From an uncultured bacterium (GTDB lineage: Bacteria; Patescibacteriota; Minisyncoccia; Minisyncoccales; UBA5738): a stretch of 45,990 nucleotides of DNA. The stretch is taken from contig CAINCQ010000024.1 in the NCBI GenBank assembly GCA_903847095.1, forward strand, positions 80,628 through 126,617. Direction: 5' to 3'. Below the pieces are notes generated by a model that worked only from the letters and a program-made list of their open reading frames with translations, did no database searches and was not told where the DNA came from. Positions 29,101-36,971 of this stretch are shown here, piece after piece; positions within the stretch are counted from its first letter, which is position 1, and each line of letters starts with the position of its first letter. Position numbers and translations under genes: made by a program.

Positions 29101-29333
29101 TCTATCAGCAATATCGGCCCATAAGCAATCCTTCGTACAATTGCGATAACAATTCGTCTTGTCCGACTTGGAGCGGGCTTTCCGGGGCGCAATGCATAAA
29201 GGGCTGTACTAATTCAAGCGCCTATCGATCGGCGCAAAACGGTATAATGAACAATCCGGATCAAGGAACGAACGTAGGTTTTTCGCCGGCCTGCGCAAAA
29301 CGTATTTCGAGCGTATTAAGCAAGTACAAATAA
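23118..29333 (+). CDS. Giant secreted multidomain protein: Cys-rich repeats, Ig-like repeats, Thr/Asp linkers, DUF4082-like domain, C-terminal M64-like metallopeptidase
   Basis: Signal/TM N-term; 8 copies of T(T/G)CT(S/T)DS(G/N)C(A/S)(T/S)G(Q/K)TCT(G/S/N)GKCV; many TTPPVISNP.PTG...YVRCKD.AGN.NT repeats; C-term HETGHAFFSIDDEYVYQ. Confidence 0.85.
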   Translation: MNKNLEKLPAALRFGGVILLLVSSFFIIDPLNKAIGLGNNLVNASCTNGCLTAGWQCNSSQARHQCGDFNGDGCLEWADTIYSCATGQTCTDGMCSGGGSCVCLAWVNGDCCNGTDCTKGYRKQTRTCTPTQCSFEGRIINDATCTGGSGTCTQDSECKMDNATCSCSSGKCLCCPTVNGVTGKVCSYNTEQCYYEANMQLCGASGVYCGSNTSYPHYKCEAETGSVLKTLLKTLEPNGSVCSYTSKSCCTGAICNPLGSCDGHAAPPVISNVKPQSTFKVSSDADITISADTNIDSICKFSGIDQDYDSMPNTFLNTGKKFHSQSLGKTTVGEHTLYVRCKGVNCVKNTVSAVIKFTVIDAGGDKLAPKITNPLPTGDVDWENVTLSVETDEAATCYIDRKDNTAYADMETLMGTTDGRNHSASIDLTGYADATYTYYVKCKDLAGNTNDDSNQGKIIFTYTGGSNNGSDTTPPVISNLLPKDTITDNTPKISADTDENATCRFSFADKDYDQMTDTFTMTGGKVHEYTFASSLSDGAYTIYVRCKDDNGNKNTKSEKIVFTIDTSTTCTTDSNCATGQTCTGGKCVTSTTCTSDSGCATGQTCTGGKCVTSTTCTSDSGCATGQTCTSGKCVTSTGCTTDSNCATGQTCTSGKCVTSTTCTSDSGCATGQTCTSGKCVTSTGCTTDSNCSTGQTCTSGKCVTSTTCTSDSGCASGKTCTNGKCVTSTTCTSDSGCATGQTCTGGKCVNDTTPPVISNPKPTGTLTSGSGVTLSVATDENATCKYDTTDKDFDSMANTFGGAGTKSHSKALSGTLSDGAKIYYVRCKDTAGNKNTASTKIEFTVDTTTDDTTTDDTTTDDTTTDDTTTDDTTTDDTTTDDTTTDDTTGDDTTVDGLTVTLVKPTSAITVAETDFVVSTNHNAVCKLSDTDQAYASMPWTFTTTGGKTHSVHLINFDPGASKVYVRCKDTETNTVMSKSAVFTVTYNNSGGGGDNTIDGLTMTLVGPTKAITVAETDFVISTSHNAVCKLSDTDQAYASMPWTFTTTGGKTHSVHLINFDPGASKVYVRCRDLETGIVSSKSAVFTITYNSNGDDTTTDDTTTDDTTTDDTTTDDTTTDDTTTDDTTGDDDITDDDSATGDDDTTTDDTATDDTTTDDTTTDDTTTDTTPPVISGALPTGTVNASPVTVSVKTDEKATCKLDVIDKDYDSLKMTLKADSEKKSHSIKVMALSGGDYKVYVRCQDVAGNKNTKATVISFKVTLGGTDKTPPEISNPLPKDTISSIDVQISVETAKENATCKFDTQDTDYDSMASDFDQTGGTIHKSQFMALGDGNYTVYVRCKDVAGNVNTSSAKIVFKIDTTGSFNNSGKDTGGDDVAGEIMTIKGDYVWQNDDAGKLGSFPWVNWFAGYEFVPQKDGAITELCGFFDNKALMVNLYDDSFRLLAAAKVNSGNNWNCAPISPVTVAKGKNYFVAVNASQSSIHYKYQCCNPSLLPRTIKDVKVVAGVRQANKNAFGTGIKRYAYLLFGLVDAKFSTGSVLAPAASDTTPPVITDPLPSGTISNNKPTISVKTDENATCRFEHSGVSYSNMKHVFSQTGGLTHTKVIGPKKDGTYVRYVRCKDAAGNKNTKSVKITFTIKNGSVTDTTPPVITNAKPTGTISDNKPTLSVTTDEDATCKYCETDSSYTSLCKSFSTTGTKTHSVAVGPLNDESYTYYVRCKDKAGNVNTASTKIQFTVEAGSNDTTPPAISEVKVSPASGKIGDTFTITAKATDSSGISSVQAQLQIPDGTTVATVTLKDDGASGDGSANDGVYGATWLSTGMTAGTYYVDIVAKDKYNNSATDNNGATFTITGSSVNGDCKTLTNNGSAADKVDVTFVPCGYGSDLATFESDAKKHIAKFSYTNDVSKFNFHIVTKTGITCGTNTCTNLDSYGSKFRQYASVCDTDQVIGLMKSAQDGGCSGMGSGLSFVNQSTSPYVSVHETGHAFFSIDDEYVYQQYRPISNPSYNCDNNSSCPTWSGLSGAQCIKGCTNSSAYRSAQNGIMNNPDQGTNVGFSPACAKRISSVLSKYK
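24819..25370 (+). repeat. Eight tandem 69-bp coding repeats (23-aa, four-Cys unit)
   Basis: Read directly: units TTCTTDSNCATGQTCTGGKCVTS etc., ending at ...GGKCVND. Confidence 0.9.
25653..25800 (+). repeat. 15-bp tandem coding repeat encoding (DDTTT)n
   Basis: DTTTDDTTTDDTTT... translation. Confidence 0.9.
26396..26620 (+). repeat. Second 15-bp (DDTTT)n coding repeat, degenerate in the middle
   Basis: DDTTTDDTTT...TGDDDITDDDSATGDDDTTTDDTATDDTTT. Confidence 0.9.
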
Positions 29334-29334
29334 C

Positions 29335-30180
29335 ATGAATAAAATAAAATACATGTTTGATCGATGTATTTTCGAAAAAGGAGGAAGCGGGGAGTGGCTT
29401 ATTGACGCTAATTATAAAACGGGCGCAAGAAAGGTTGTGACGATATTCCTTGGTTTTTTGGTCGCGGTCGCGGTTATTGCTGCTCCGGCTGGGTCCAAAG
29501 CTTCGTTTCAAGCCGGAAAGTCGCCTAATTTTTCGGCAGCCGGGCAGGCCGAAAGTTACTTGTTGTCGGTGGATTACAATAAGGATAACTATACCGTCCA
29601 AGGTATAACCTTGATAAAAGCGCAGGCTCCGGATCAGAACAGCCAGGTTGAAAAAGGGTTCCGTTGCGAGATAGTTTCGGTGAACGACGAGATTTTGTAT
29701 TCACTCAATTTCGGGGCCCCGAACATCCAATGTTCGGATACTTTCGGAAAAGAGGCGTCGGGAGGATGTACGGCCAAGGAGTCGGGCGAGTTTTCGTTGC
29801 AGTTGCCGTATTTTAAAACCGCGAAATTGATCAGCATATACGATCAGAACGACAAAATGGTTTTGGCGGCCGACGTATCCAGTTTTGCCCAACTTTGCGG
29901 GGACAATATTTGCCAGGAAAACGAGAATGCCTTGACGTGTCCGCAAGATTGCAAATCCGGAATAAAAGACGGTATTTGCGACCGTCAAATTGACGGTGTT
30001 TGCGATCCCGATTGCGCTAAAGGAGCCGATCCCGATTGCGCGGCCACGGCCAATTACTACTATTATGTCGCCGCCATAGCCGTGCTTATACTACTGGCCG
30101 GACTGGCCGGATATCTTATCTGGAGGAAGAATAACAAGAATGGCGAGCGGGCGGAGGGTGATGACGAAGAACAAAATTAG
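29335..30180 (+). CDS. Cys-rich single-pass membrane protein, partner of upstream M64-like protein
   Basis: N-terminal hydrophobic segment, YLLSVDYNKDNYTVQGITLIKAQAPD, CGDNICQENENALTCPQDCKSGIKDGICDRQIDGVCDPDC, C-term TM YYYYVAAIAVLILLAGLAGYLIW and charged tail. Confidence 0.7.
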   Translation: MNKIKYMFDRCIFEKGGSGEWLIDANYKTGARKVVTIFLGFLVAVAVIAAPAGSKASFQAGKSPNFSAAGQAESYLLSVDYNKDNYTVQGITLIKAQAPDQNSQVEKGFRCEIVSVNDEILYSLNFGAPNIQCSDTFGKEASGGCTAKESGEFSLQLPYFKTAKLISIYDQNDKMVLAADVSSFAQLCGDNICQENENALTCPQDCKSGIKDGICDRQIDGVCDPDCAKGADPDCAATANYYYYVAAIAVLILLAGLAGYLIWRKNNKNGERAEGDDEEQN

Positions 30181-30280
30181 AAGCGTCGGATTATCGTAGG
30201 CGTGTCGAAAGGCGGAGCGCGAAAACTTTTCTGATTTCGGGTTCATATATCGGTCGAAGCACAATAAACGTCAAGGTAAA

Positions 30281-32680
30281 ATGAAAAAAAGCAAAATAGC
30301 GATATTTTTATTTGCGTCAATATTGATCGTAAGCGTTTCTCCTTGTTTGTTTGCCAACCATGATTCCGCAGCCGCAAAAATCATTCTTGACGGGCAAAGC
30401 GCCAGCGGTGATTCCGGCTCGGGAGATGCGGTGTTGGATCAAGAACCGGTCGGTCAGCTTTTGGAAGGGGAAAACGACCAGGATTCTCAACAAGGCTTGG
30501 TGGAGGTAAGCGTTCCTTTGAGCGATGATCGGTCTTTATCCAAATATCCCGGGGTGAGCCCGGGAAATTACGTTTGGCAGAGCTTGGATGAGGGTGAGAC
30601 GGGCAGTTTTGGCAACGTCAACTGGACCGTCGGATACGAATTCGTGCCCCAAATCGACGAAGCGGTGACGGAGCTGTGCGGTTTTTTTGACGATTCGGTC
30701 CGTGAAGTCGACCTTTATGACCAGTCATTCGGCCTTTTGGCAACCGCGGCGATCAAGAGCGACGGAGGATGGACTTGTGTTTCGATCGATCCGGTCAATG
30801 TGGCGAAAAAGCAGACGTATTATGTCGTTTCGAAAATCGAGAACGAACCTCTTTATTACAAATACCGGTGTTGCAATCCGTCTTTGCTTCCCCAAACGGT
30901 TTCCAACGTTAAAATAACGGCTGGCGTCCGGCAGGTCAACGGGGAAAAGTTTGGTTCCGGCCTAAAACGGTACAATAGCCTGGTTTTCGGTTTGGTCGAT
31001 GTGAAAATAAGCAAACGAGGCCTGCCTTATTTGCCGGTTTCGGGCGTCCGGCCGGTAATAATCGACCCTGAGCCTACCGGCACGATCTCGAACAGCAAAC
31101 CGCTCCTTTCGGTGGCTACCGACAAGAACACCACCTGCAAATATGCCAAGACAAAGAAGAATTACGCCGACATGGATTACACGTTCACGACGACCGGGGG
31201 GAAGCTTCATACCAAGAGGATCGGCGTGCTTGCGGACGGGAGTTACACGCGGTACGTCCGCTGTAAAGATGGGGATGGCAATATAAGCTATGCCACAAAG
31301 ATTTCGTTTACCGTGAAAAACGGAAGTACGAGCAATATATCCAAACCGGTTATCTCCAATCCGCAACCGACCGGAACCATATCCGACAATACCCCTACTA
31401 TCTCCGTTACGACGGATGAAGTTGCTACTTGCAAATATAGTACTAAAAACGTTTCATACAACAGTGTGTCGCGCGTGGCATTTTCCACGACCGGAGGCAC
31501 TGCTCACTCCGCGACGCTGAGCGCGTTAAATGATGGCAATTATACTTATTATGTCCGCTGCAAAGATGAAGCGGGAAACGCCAATATCTCTTCAGTAAAG
31601 ATCATCTTTACCGTAGCTTCCGACACTGGCGATACCACTCCTCCCGTCATCTCAAACGTGGCAGTCAGCCCGGCATCGGGAACGGTAGGGGATAGTTTTA
31701 CGATTACGGCGAAAGTTACCGATGCCAGTGGTATTAGCGGCGTACAGGCCAAGATCCAGCATCCGGATGGTACCACGATTTCGACGGCCACGATGAAAGA
31801 TGACGGCGGTCATGGCGATGGCGTCGCCAACGACAATGTTTACGGCGTAGTATGGTCTTCGACCGGAAAAGACGCGGGGGATTATTTTGTTGACATTACC
31901 GCTACCGATAAATACGGCAATTCATCGAATAAGAACAATGGCGCCACTTTCACGGTTGCGACTAGCAGCGGGGATGATGATAGCGTTGACAGTTCCTGCG
32001 TACCGTTGTTGAAAAGCGGTTCTTCGGCCGATAAGATCGATATCGTCTTTGTTCCGGCCAATTACGGGTCCGATATGGCGACTTTTGAGGCTGATGCCAA
32101 GAAACACATGGATGCCATTTTCAACGCGGCTCCTTTGAGCGATTACAAATCATACTTCAACATCTGGATGGTTAAACAAACCGGATTGACTTGCAATTCC
32201 AATCTTTGTACCGCCTTAAGCAGTGTTGCGAATTTCAAAACCTTGGCGGCCAAATGTAATGCCGATACGACCGCGATCTTGGCCGTAGTTTCCGGTGGTT
32301 CTTTCGGAGGGTGCACGGATATAAGCAACGGGGTGGCGATCATAATGTCCAGTTTTAGCAAGGCAACGCCTCATGAAATGGGACACGCGGTTTTTAAATT
32401 GTGGGACGAATACGTATACAGTGCGGCTTATACATCCGGCGAATTCGATGATTCTTATTGGTGCGGATCCAACGCCCAGGTTGATTTCGCGGACGCTCCG
32501 AATTGCGATAAAAGTTCAACTTGCTCAAAATGGTCGGGTATTTCGGGCATAAGCTGTTCGAAGGGATGTACTTGCCCTAATGATTACCGGGCTGCTTCGT
32601 CGTGCATGATGAATGATTACGGGCCTTTTTGCAAAGCTTGCTCCGCTCAAATAGTGAAAATCATTAAGAATTACAAATAA
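30281..32680 (+). CDS. Secreted protein: DUF4082-like domain, Ig-like repeats, C-terminal M64-like metallopeptidase
   Basis: Signal peptide; GNYVWQSLDEGETGSFGNVNWTVGYEFVPQIDEAVTELCGFF; DKIDIVFVPANYGSDMATFEADAKKHMD...HEMGHAVFKLWDEYVYS. Confidence 0.85.
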   Translation: MKKSKIAIFLFASILIVSVSPCLFANHDSAAAKIILDGQSASGDSGSGDAVLDQEPVGQLLEGENDQDSQQGLVEVSVPLSDDRSLSKYPGVSPGNYVWQSLDEGETGSFGNVNWTVGYEFVPQIDEAVTELCGFFDDSVREVDLYDQSFGLLATAAIKSDGGWTCVSIDPVNVAKKQTYYVVSKIENEPLYYKYRCCNPSLLPQTVSNVKITAGVRQVNGEKFGSGLKRYNSLVFGLVDVKISKRGLPYLPVSGVRPVIIDPEPTGTISNSKPLLSVATDKNTTCKYAKTKKNYADMDYTFTTTGGKLHTKRIGVLADGSYTRYVRCKDGDGNISYATKISFTVKNGSTSNISKPVISNPQPTGTISDNTPTISVTTDEVATCKYSTKNVSYNSVSRVAFSTTGGTAHSATLSALNDGNYTYYVRCKDEAGNANISSVKIIFTVASDTGDTTPPVISNVAVSPASGTVGDSFTITAKVTDASGISGVQAKIQHPDGTTISTATMKDDGGHGDGVANDNVYGVVWSSTGKDAGDYFVDITATDKYGNSSNKNNGATFTVATSSGDDDSVDSSCVPLLKSGSSADKIDIVFVPANYGSDMATFEADAKKHMDAIFNAAPLSDYKSYFNIWMVKQTGLTCNSNLCTALSSVANFKTLAAKCNADTTAILAVVSGGSFGGCTDISNGVAIIMSSFSKATPHEMGHAVFKLWDEYVYSAAYTSGEFDDSYWCGSNAQVDFADAPNCDKSSTCSKWSGISGISCSKGCTCPNDYRAASSCMMNDYGPFCKACSAQIVKIIKNYK

Positions 32681-32681
32681 G

Positions 32682-33392
32682 ATGATAAAAGTTAAAAAAA
32701 CATCGATCGCTTTTTTCGCGATCATAACGCTTGGTCTGGCGGGTTTTGGATATGCGCGGGCCGAACAGGAGGAAATCTATTATTTAACGGTGGACTACGC
32801 CAAAGACGATTACAGTGTTCAAAGCGTAGACCTGGTCAAGGGAGGGGCGCCTGATTACAAGTCGCAGATGGACGCAAAATACCGGTTTGACCTGGTTTCC
32901 GCCACCGATGAGGTTTTATATTCCGCTAATTTCGATCTTTCCAAAAAAATCTGCGGGGATGCCGCGGATCCCGCGAAGAATACGCAAATCGGAGGATGCA
33001 GAATAGCCGATCTGGGAAGTTTTTCCCTGGCGGTTCCGTATTATCCGTCCGGCACTTCGATCAATTTGTACGATCCCGACGGGAAAACCATTTTGCAAGC
33101 CGATGTTTCGGATTTCGCCCGGCTTTGCGGGGATAACGTCTGCCAGGAGAACGAAAGCGCCTTAACGTGCGCCCAGGATTGCAAATCAGGGATAAGAGAC
33201 AATGTTTGCGACGGCAAAGCCGATGGAGTTTGCGATCCGGATTGTAAAAGCGCCAAAGACCCCGATTGCGCGGTTGCCGAAAAAAACTATTTTTTGCAAC
33301 TGATCATAACGGGTGTTTTACTTTTGGTTTTAGCCGGAGCCGCGGTTTTCGCGATAATTAAAATACATAACAAGAAGGGCAAAGAACACTAA
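32682..33392 (+). CDS. Cys-rich single-pass membrane protein, paralog of 29335-30180
   Basis: YYLTVDYAKDDYSVQSVDLVKGGAPD; CGDNVCQENESALTCAQDCKSGIRDNVCDGKADGVCDPDC; C-term TM. Confidence 0.7.
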   Translation: MIKVKKTSIAFFAIITLGLAGFGYARAEQEEIYYLTVDYAKDDYSVQSVDLVKGGAPDYKSQMDAKYRFDLVSATDEVLYSANFDLSKKICGDAADPAKNTQIGGCRIADLGSFSLAVPYYPSGTSINLYDPDGKTILQADVSDFARLCGDNVCQENESALTCAQDCKSGIRDNVCDGKADGVCDPDCKSAKDPDCAVAEKNYFLQLIITGVLLLVLAGAAVFAIIKIHNKKGKEH

Positions 33393-33396
33393 AATC

Positions 33397-36009
33397 ATGC
33401 TCATGAGCAGTAATAACGTCCCGTGCCGGAATTTGGTTTGTCTGGCGGGATTGACAGCTTTTATTTTAGGTTTGGTTATTTATCATCAAGTATCAGCCGC
33501 TTTTTTAGAAAAAAGCGGTTTGGTTTTTTCCCAAAATAGTTCCCAAAATAGCAGTTTTTCCATTTGGCAGACCTTGGAATCGGGGAAGCTTGGAGGCCGG
33601 ATCTCGCCCCAAATTTATGCCGGTTATCGGTTTTCGCCCCAAAAAGACGGTTACGCGACCGAACTTTGCGGTTATTTTACCGGAGTCAAGTCGGTCAACT
33701 TGTATGACAGCTTTTTCAATTTGCTCGCGTCTTCGGCGATCAGGAGCGAAGAAGGCTGGGTTTGCGCTTCGGTGCCTCCCGTATCTTTGAGACAAGGCGA
33801 GAATTATTATGTGGCGGCGGAAATGGATGGAGGGATAATGTACTACCGGTATCGGATTTCAAGCGATCTTTTTCCGCTTGCCGTTCATGACGTTGAAATA
33901 AAGGAAGGGGTTTACCAGTCTTTGTCTCAACCTTTCGGAACCGGGCTAATTGCCGATCGGCGCGCGGTTTACGGTCTTGTCGACATTGGATTTGAAACCG
34001 GCAGTCGGGAAAAAAATAATTCGAGCGCTTTTTTTCCGGCGTCCGGGGATAACGAAAGCGTTATTAAAAATTGCGCCGGCGGTGTTTGCGTCAATTGTTC
34101 CCAAAGCGGTTGTTTTGAAAAAAAAACGTCCGAAGACGATAGTTTTGAAACATTTCTTGAGGTGTGCGCCTCCGGCTCTTGCCTGAGTTGCCGGAAATCC
34201 AAATGTGATTCGGTAAAAGCGGAAAAGTGGTCGGGCCAGGGCGTGTTTTTTGTCAAAAATTGCGTTGGCGGCCAATGTGTCAATTGTTTTAACGGTGAAT
34301 GTTTCGTATCGGGCGCGGAGACCACGTCAGACCAAAGTTTTGGTTGCGGCGGCCGGTTTTGCGAAACGGACAAGATCGTGGCGGGAGGGCGGTCGTTCAA
34401 TAATGTTTTTGGGGGTTGCGCCAAAGGGAATTGCGGGCGAGGCGGGATATATTTCGAAAGTGGGACTGTCGCGGAATCGGATCAAAAAAACGTGTCCCGA
34501 TTAATATTGACGGGCAGCGGTAAAAAGATCGCGAACTCGGAAATATCCGGAAATTATTCGGTCGTTTGCGATAACGGTGTTTGCGACCTTTGCGCCGCGA
34601 AACAATGCGTCAAGGTTGGGATGGATCCGAAAGCGGCGGTTGTCGAAAGCGCAATCCAGGAAGAAAACGATCAAAAGGTTCTCGCGGTGAAGATTGGATC
34701 CGCCGCAACCGATGCCGAGCCGCCGGTGATCTTTAATTTGAGGCCGAGTGGTTTGGTTGGCGAGTCGCTCAAAACGCTAACTTGCGATACGGACGAGGAT
34801 TCATTTTGTAAGTTATGTTCGATCGACCAGCCGTTTTCGGAGATGTGTGAGACGTTTGGCGAGACCGGAGGAAAGCATCATTCGCAAGTCGTCGGCCAAT
34901 TATCGAGTGGAGATTATAAATATTACGTTAAATGTCGCGATCGAACCGGCAACGAGAATCGGATATCGTCTCAAATTACATTCCGCGTCATGGGGGAAAA
35001 AAGTTCGGGTTCAAAGATCGATTTAGAGCCGCCCATTATCTCATCTCCGGCCGCCGGTATCCGGTCGAATGGTATTTTTACGATAGAAGCGGCTGTTTTT
35101 GATAATACCGGGATCGGTCAAATTAAAGCAAGAATAAAGGATTCCAAGGGAGGTTGTTTTGCCGTTGTTTATCTGGGCGATACGGGGCTTAACGGGGACC
35201 GGAAAGCAGCGGACGGGATCTATACCGCCAATTGGCCTGCGAATGGAGAGGATTTGACCAAGGCGTCGGTCGAGATCATAGCTAGCGATAACTTCGGCAA
35301 TTTTTCGTCCGAGGAAATAGAAACAAAAGATATCAACCCAGGGACCGAGTCCGCGGAAAAATCCTTGAATAGCGATAATTCCTCGAAGGTTTTTATTCTG
35401 GATCTTTCTTTTGATAACAAAGATATCTTTTTGAATTCCATTTCCACCGGAATGGCTGTCTTTAGGGAAACCGGTTATCCGGACAACTCCTTTTATGTCG
35501 CGCGCTTGATTGGAGCCAGCGGAGAGGTTTTGGGTTCTTACGGGCTGGATTTGCCCTGGAAAAAATGCGTCGCGGACAATAATACGGAGGTCGCGAGCCA
35601 GGAAAACAAAGATGGCTGTCAAAAACAACCGTCCGCAACTTTAAGCGCAAAGGTTCCTTATCGGGCAGAAGCGCGGACGATTGATATTTATGATCCTGAC
35701 GGGAAGGTCGCGTTAAGCGTTGAAGTTTTCGACCTCGTGAATTTTTGCGGCAACTTGGTTTGCGAAAAAGGCGAGGATGGCGCGAATTGCAAAAAGGATT
35801 GTTCTTTAAGCGTTAAAGACGGATATTGCAATGGCGTGGTTGACGGTTTTTGCGATCCCGATTGTTCTTCTAAATCCGATCCCGATTGTCAAAAAACGCC
35901 GCCGGCCATTTCGGTGATATTGACGGCCGCGGCATTAATGCCGATTCTTTTGATCGGAGTATTGACGCAAAAAAGATCTTTTTGGATTCGCGGGAACAAA
36001 AAGGGCTAA
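33397..36009 (+). CDS. Secreted/membrane fusion protein: DUF4082-like + CX4CX2CX4C repeats + Ig-like + partner-type Cys-rich membrane domain
   Basis: YRFSPQKDGYATELCGYF (DUF4082-like), EPPVIFNLRPSG...YYVKCRDRTGNENRIS (Ig-like), CGNLVCEKGEDGANCKKDCSLSVKDGYCNGVVDGFCDPDC and C-term TM; no HExxH seen. Confidence 0.75.
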   Translation: MLMSSNNVPCRNLVCLAGLTAFILGLVIYHQVSAAFLEKSGLVFSQNSSQNSSFSIWQTLESGKLGGRISPQIYAGYRFSPQKDGYATELCGYFTGVKSVNLYDSFFNLLASSAIRSEEGWVCASVPPVSLRQGENYYVAAEMDGGIMYYRYRISSDLFPLAVHDVEIKEGVYQSLSQPFGTGLIADRRAVYGLVDIGFETGSREKNNSSAFFPASGDNESVIKNCAGGVCVNCSQSGCFEKKTSEDDSFETFLEVCASGSCLSCRKSKCDSVKAEKWSGQGVFFVKNCVGGQCVNCFNGECFVSGAETTSDQSFGCGGRFCETDKIVAGGRSFNNVFGGCAKGNCGRGGIYFESGTVAESDQKNVSRLILTGSGKKIANSEISGNYSVVCDNGVCDLCAAKQCVKVGMDPKAAVVESAIQEENDQKVLAVKIGSAATDAEPPVIFNLRPSGLVGESLKTLTCDTDEDSFCKLCSIDQPFSEMCETFGETGGKHHSQVVGQLSSGDYKYYVKCRDRTGNENRISSQITFRVMGEKSSGSKIDLEPPIISSPAAGIRSNGIFTIEAAVFDNTGIGQIKARIKDSKGGCFAVVYLGDTGLNGDRKAADGIYTANWPANGEDLTKASVEIIASDNFGNFSSEEIETKDINPGTESAEKSLNSDNSSKVFILDLSFDNKDIFLNSISTGMAVFRETGYPDNSFYVARLIGASGEVLGSYGLDLPWKKCVADNNTEVASQENKDGCQKQPSATLSAKVPYRAEARTIDIYDPDGKVALSVEVFDLVNFCGNLVCEKGEDGANCKKDCSLSVKDGYCNGVVDGFCDPDCSSKSDPDCQKTPPAISVILTAAALMPILLIGVLTQKRSFWIRGNKKG

Positions 36010-36184
36010 GATTCACATCGGGGATTTTTAGCGGTTTTATTCTTGATTTTTCTTGACAATTTCTTTTTTTGTCTGATGAAAAATTTTTTCTTGACAATTT
36101 ATTTCAGCAATATATCATAAATATAATAAACTTTTGCCCGTGGGATACGGGGCGTTGGGAAACGAATAAAATTAAAATTAAGGT

Positions 36185-36283
36185 ATGAACAGAATAACAA
36201 TAAAATCTCAAATGATCGCCAATAACCTTCATTTGGGGAAAAAAACTATTATCATGGCTTTTTGTTATGCCAAGTTATTATAA
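36185..36283 (+). CDS. Possible 32-aa small protein or leader peptide
   Basis: MNRITIKSQMIANNLHLGKKTIIMAFCYAKLL*; upstream TTGACAATTT promoter-like region; terminator at 36326-36354. Confidence 0.3.
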   Translation: MNRITIKSQMIANNLHLGKKTIIMAFCYAKLL

Positions 36284-36325
36284 ACAAGGGAGCAATTAAA
36301 AAGAAAGCGGTCTAATGCAAGTAAG

Positions 36326-36354
36326 AACTCCCTTCGGCAAGGGAGATTTTTTTA
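36326..36354 (+). terminator. Rho-independent terminator
   Basis: CTCCCTTcggcAAGGGAG then TTTTTTT. Confidence 0.75.
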
Positions 36355-36447
36355 AAAATTTGTAGGCTCTTGCGGGGTTACGAATTTCGATGGTTTCTTT
36401 GCAAGAACCGGAGGGTATACGATAAGAAAATATTTTATTCTACAAAC

Positions 36448-36924
36448 ATGACAGACGAAAAAAACTTCTATTTAACCAAGGAAGGACTCAAAAATATCAA
36501 GAAGGAATACGAGGATCTGCTTTTGATAAAACACCAAAAAACGACCGGTGAGGCGCCGAAGATCCTTCATTCCGAGGATGTCGATCCCGAATATCTTTCT
36601 TATCAGGAAGATTTGATTATGCTTGATTCAAAGATGCTGGAGTTGGAAACTATCTTAAAGAACGCCAAATTGATCAAGGTTCCTCCCAAAGACAAGCAAG
36701 AGGCTATTGACTTGGGCGCGACCGTATTGGTCGACATAGGAGGAAGCAAGGACGAATTTATGATCGTGGGTACTCTGGAAGCCAACCCTTCCGAAGGCAA
36801 GATCTCCAACGAATCGCCGGTCGGGAGACTCTTGCTCGGGAAAAAAGTTGGAGAGGAAGTGATGGTTTCCGCGCCCAATAAAACCATTTGCAAGATTAAG
36901 AAGATTAAATATTCCGTCGCTTAA
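36448..36924 (+). CDS. greA: Transcription elongation factor GreA/GreB family
   Basis: FYLTKEGLKNIKKEYEDLL ... ISNESPVGRLLLGKKVGEEVMVSAP; ATG at 36448. Confidence 0.9.
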   Translation: MTDEKNFYLTKEGLKNIKKEYEDLLLIKHQKTTGEAPKILHSEDVDPEYLSYQEDLIMLDSKMLELETILKNAKLIKVPPKDKQEAIDLGATVLVDIGGSKDEFMIVGTLEANPSEGKISNESPVGRLLLGKKVGEEVMVSAPNKTICKIKKIKYSVA

Positions 36925-36971
36925 AGAGTAAGATAAAGCCAGATTTTTCTGGCTTTCTTCTTGGAAAAAAA

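Noticed and set aside
28182-29192. 336-aa antisense ORF
   Set aside because: Lies opposite the Ig-like/M64 region, which has strong protein-level signatures on the plus strand.
36050-36110. Duplicated CTTGACAATTT motifs as an att site or insertion scar
   Set aside because: Short, AT-rich and compatible with two -35-like elements; no integrase in the window.
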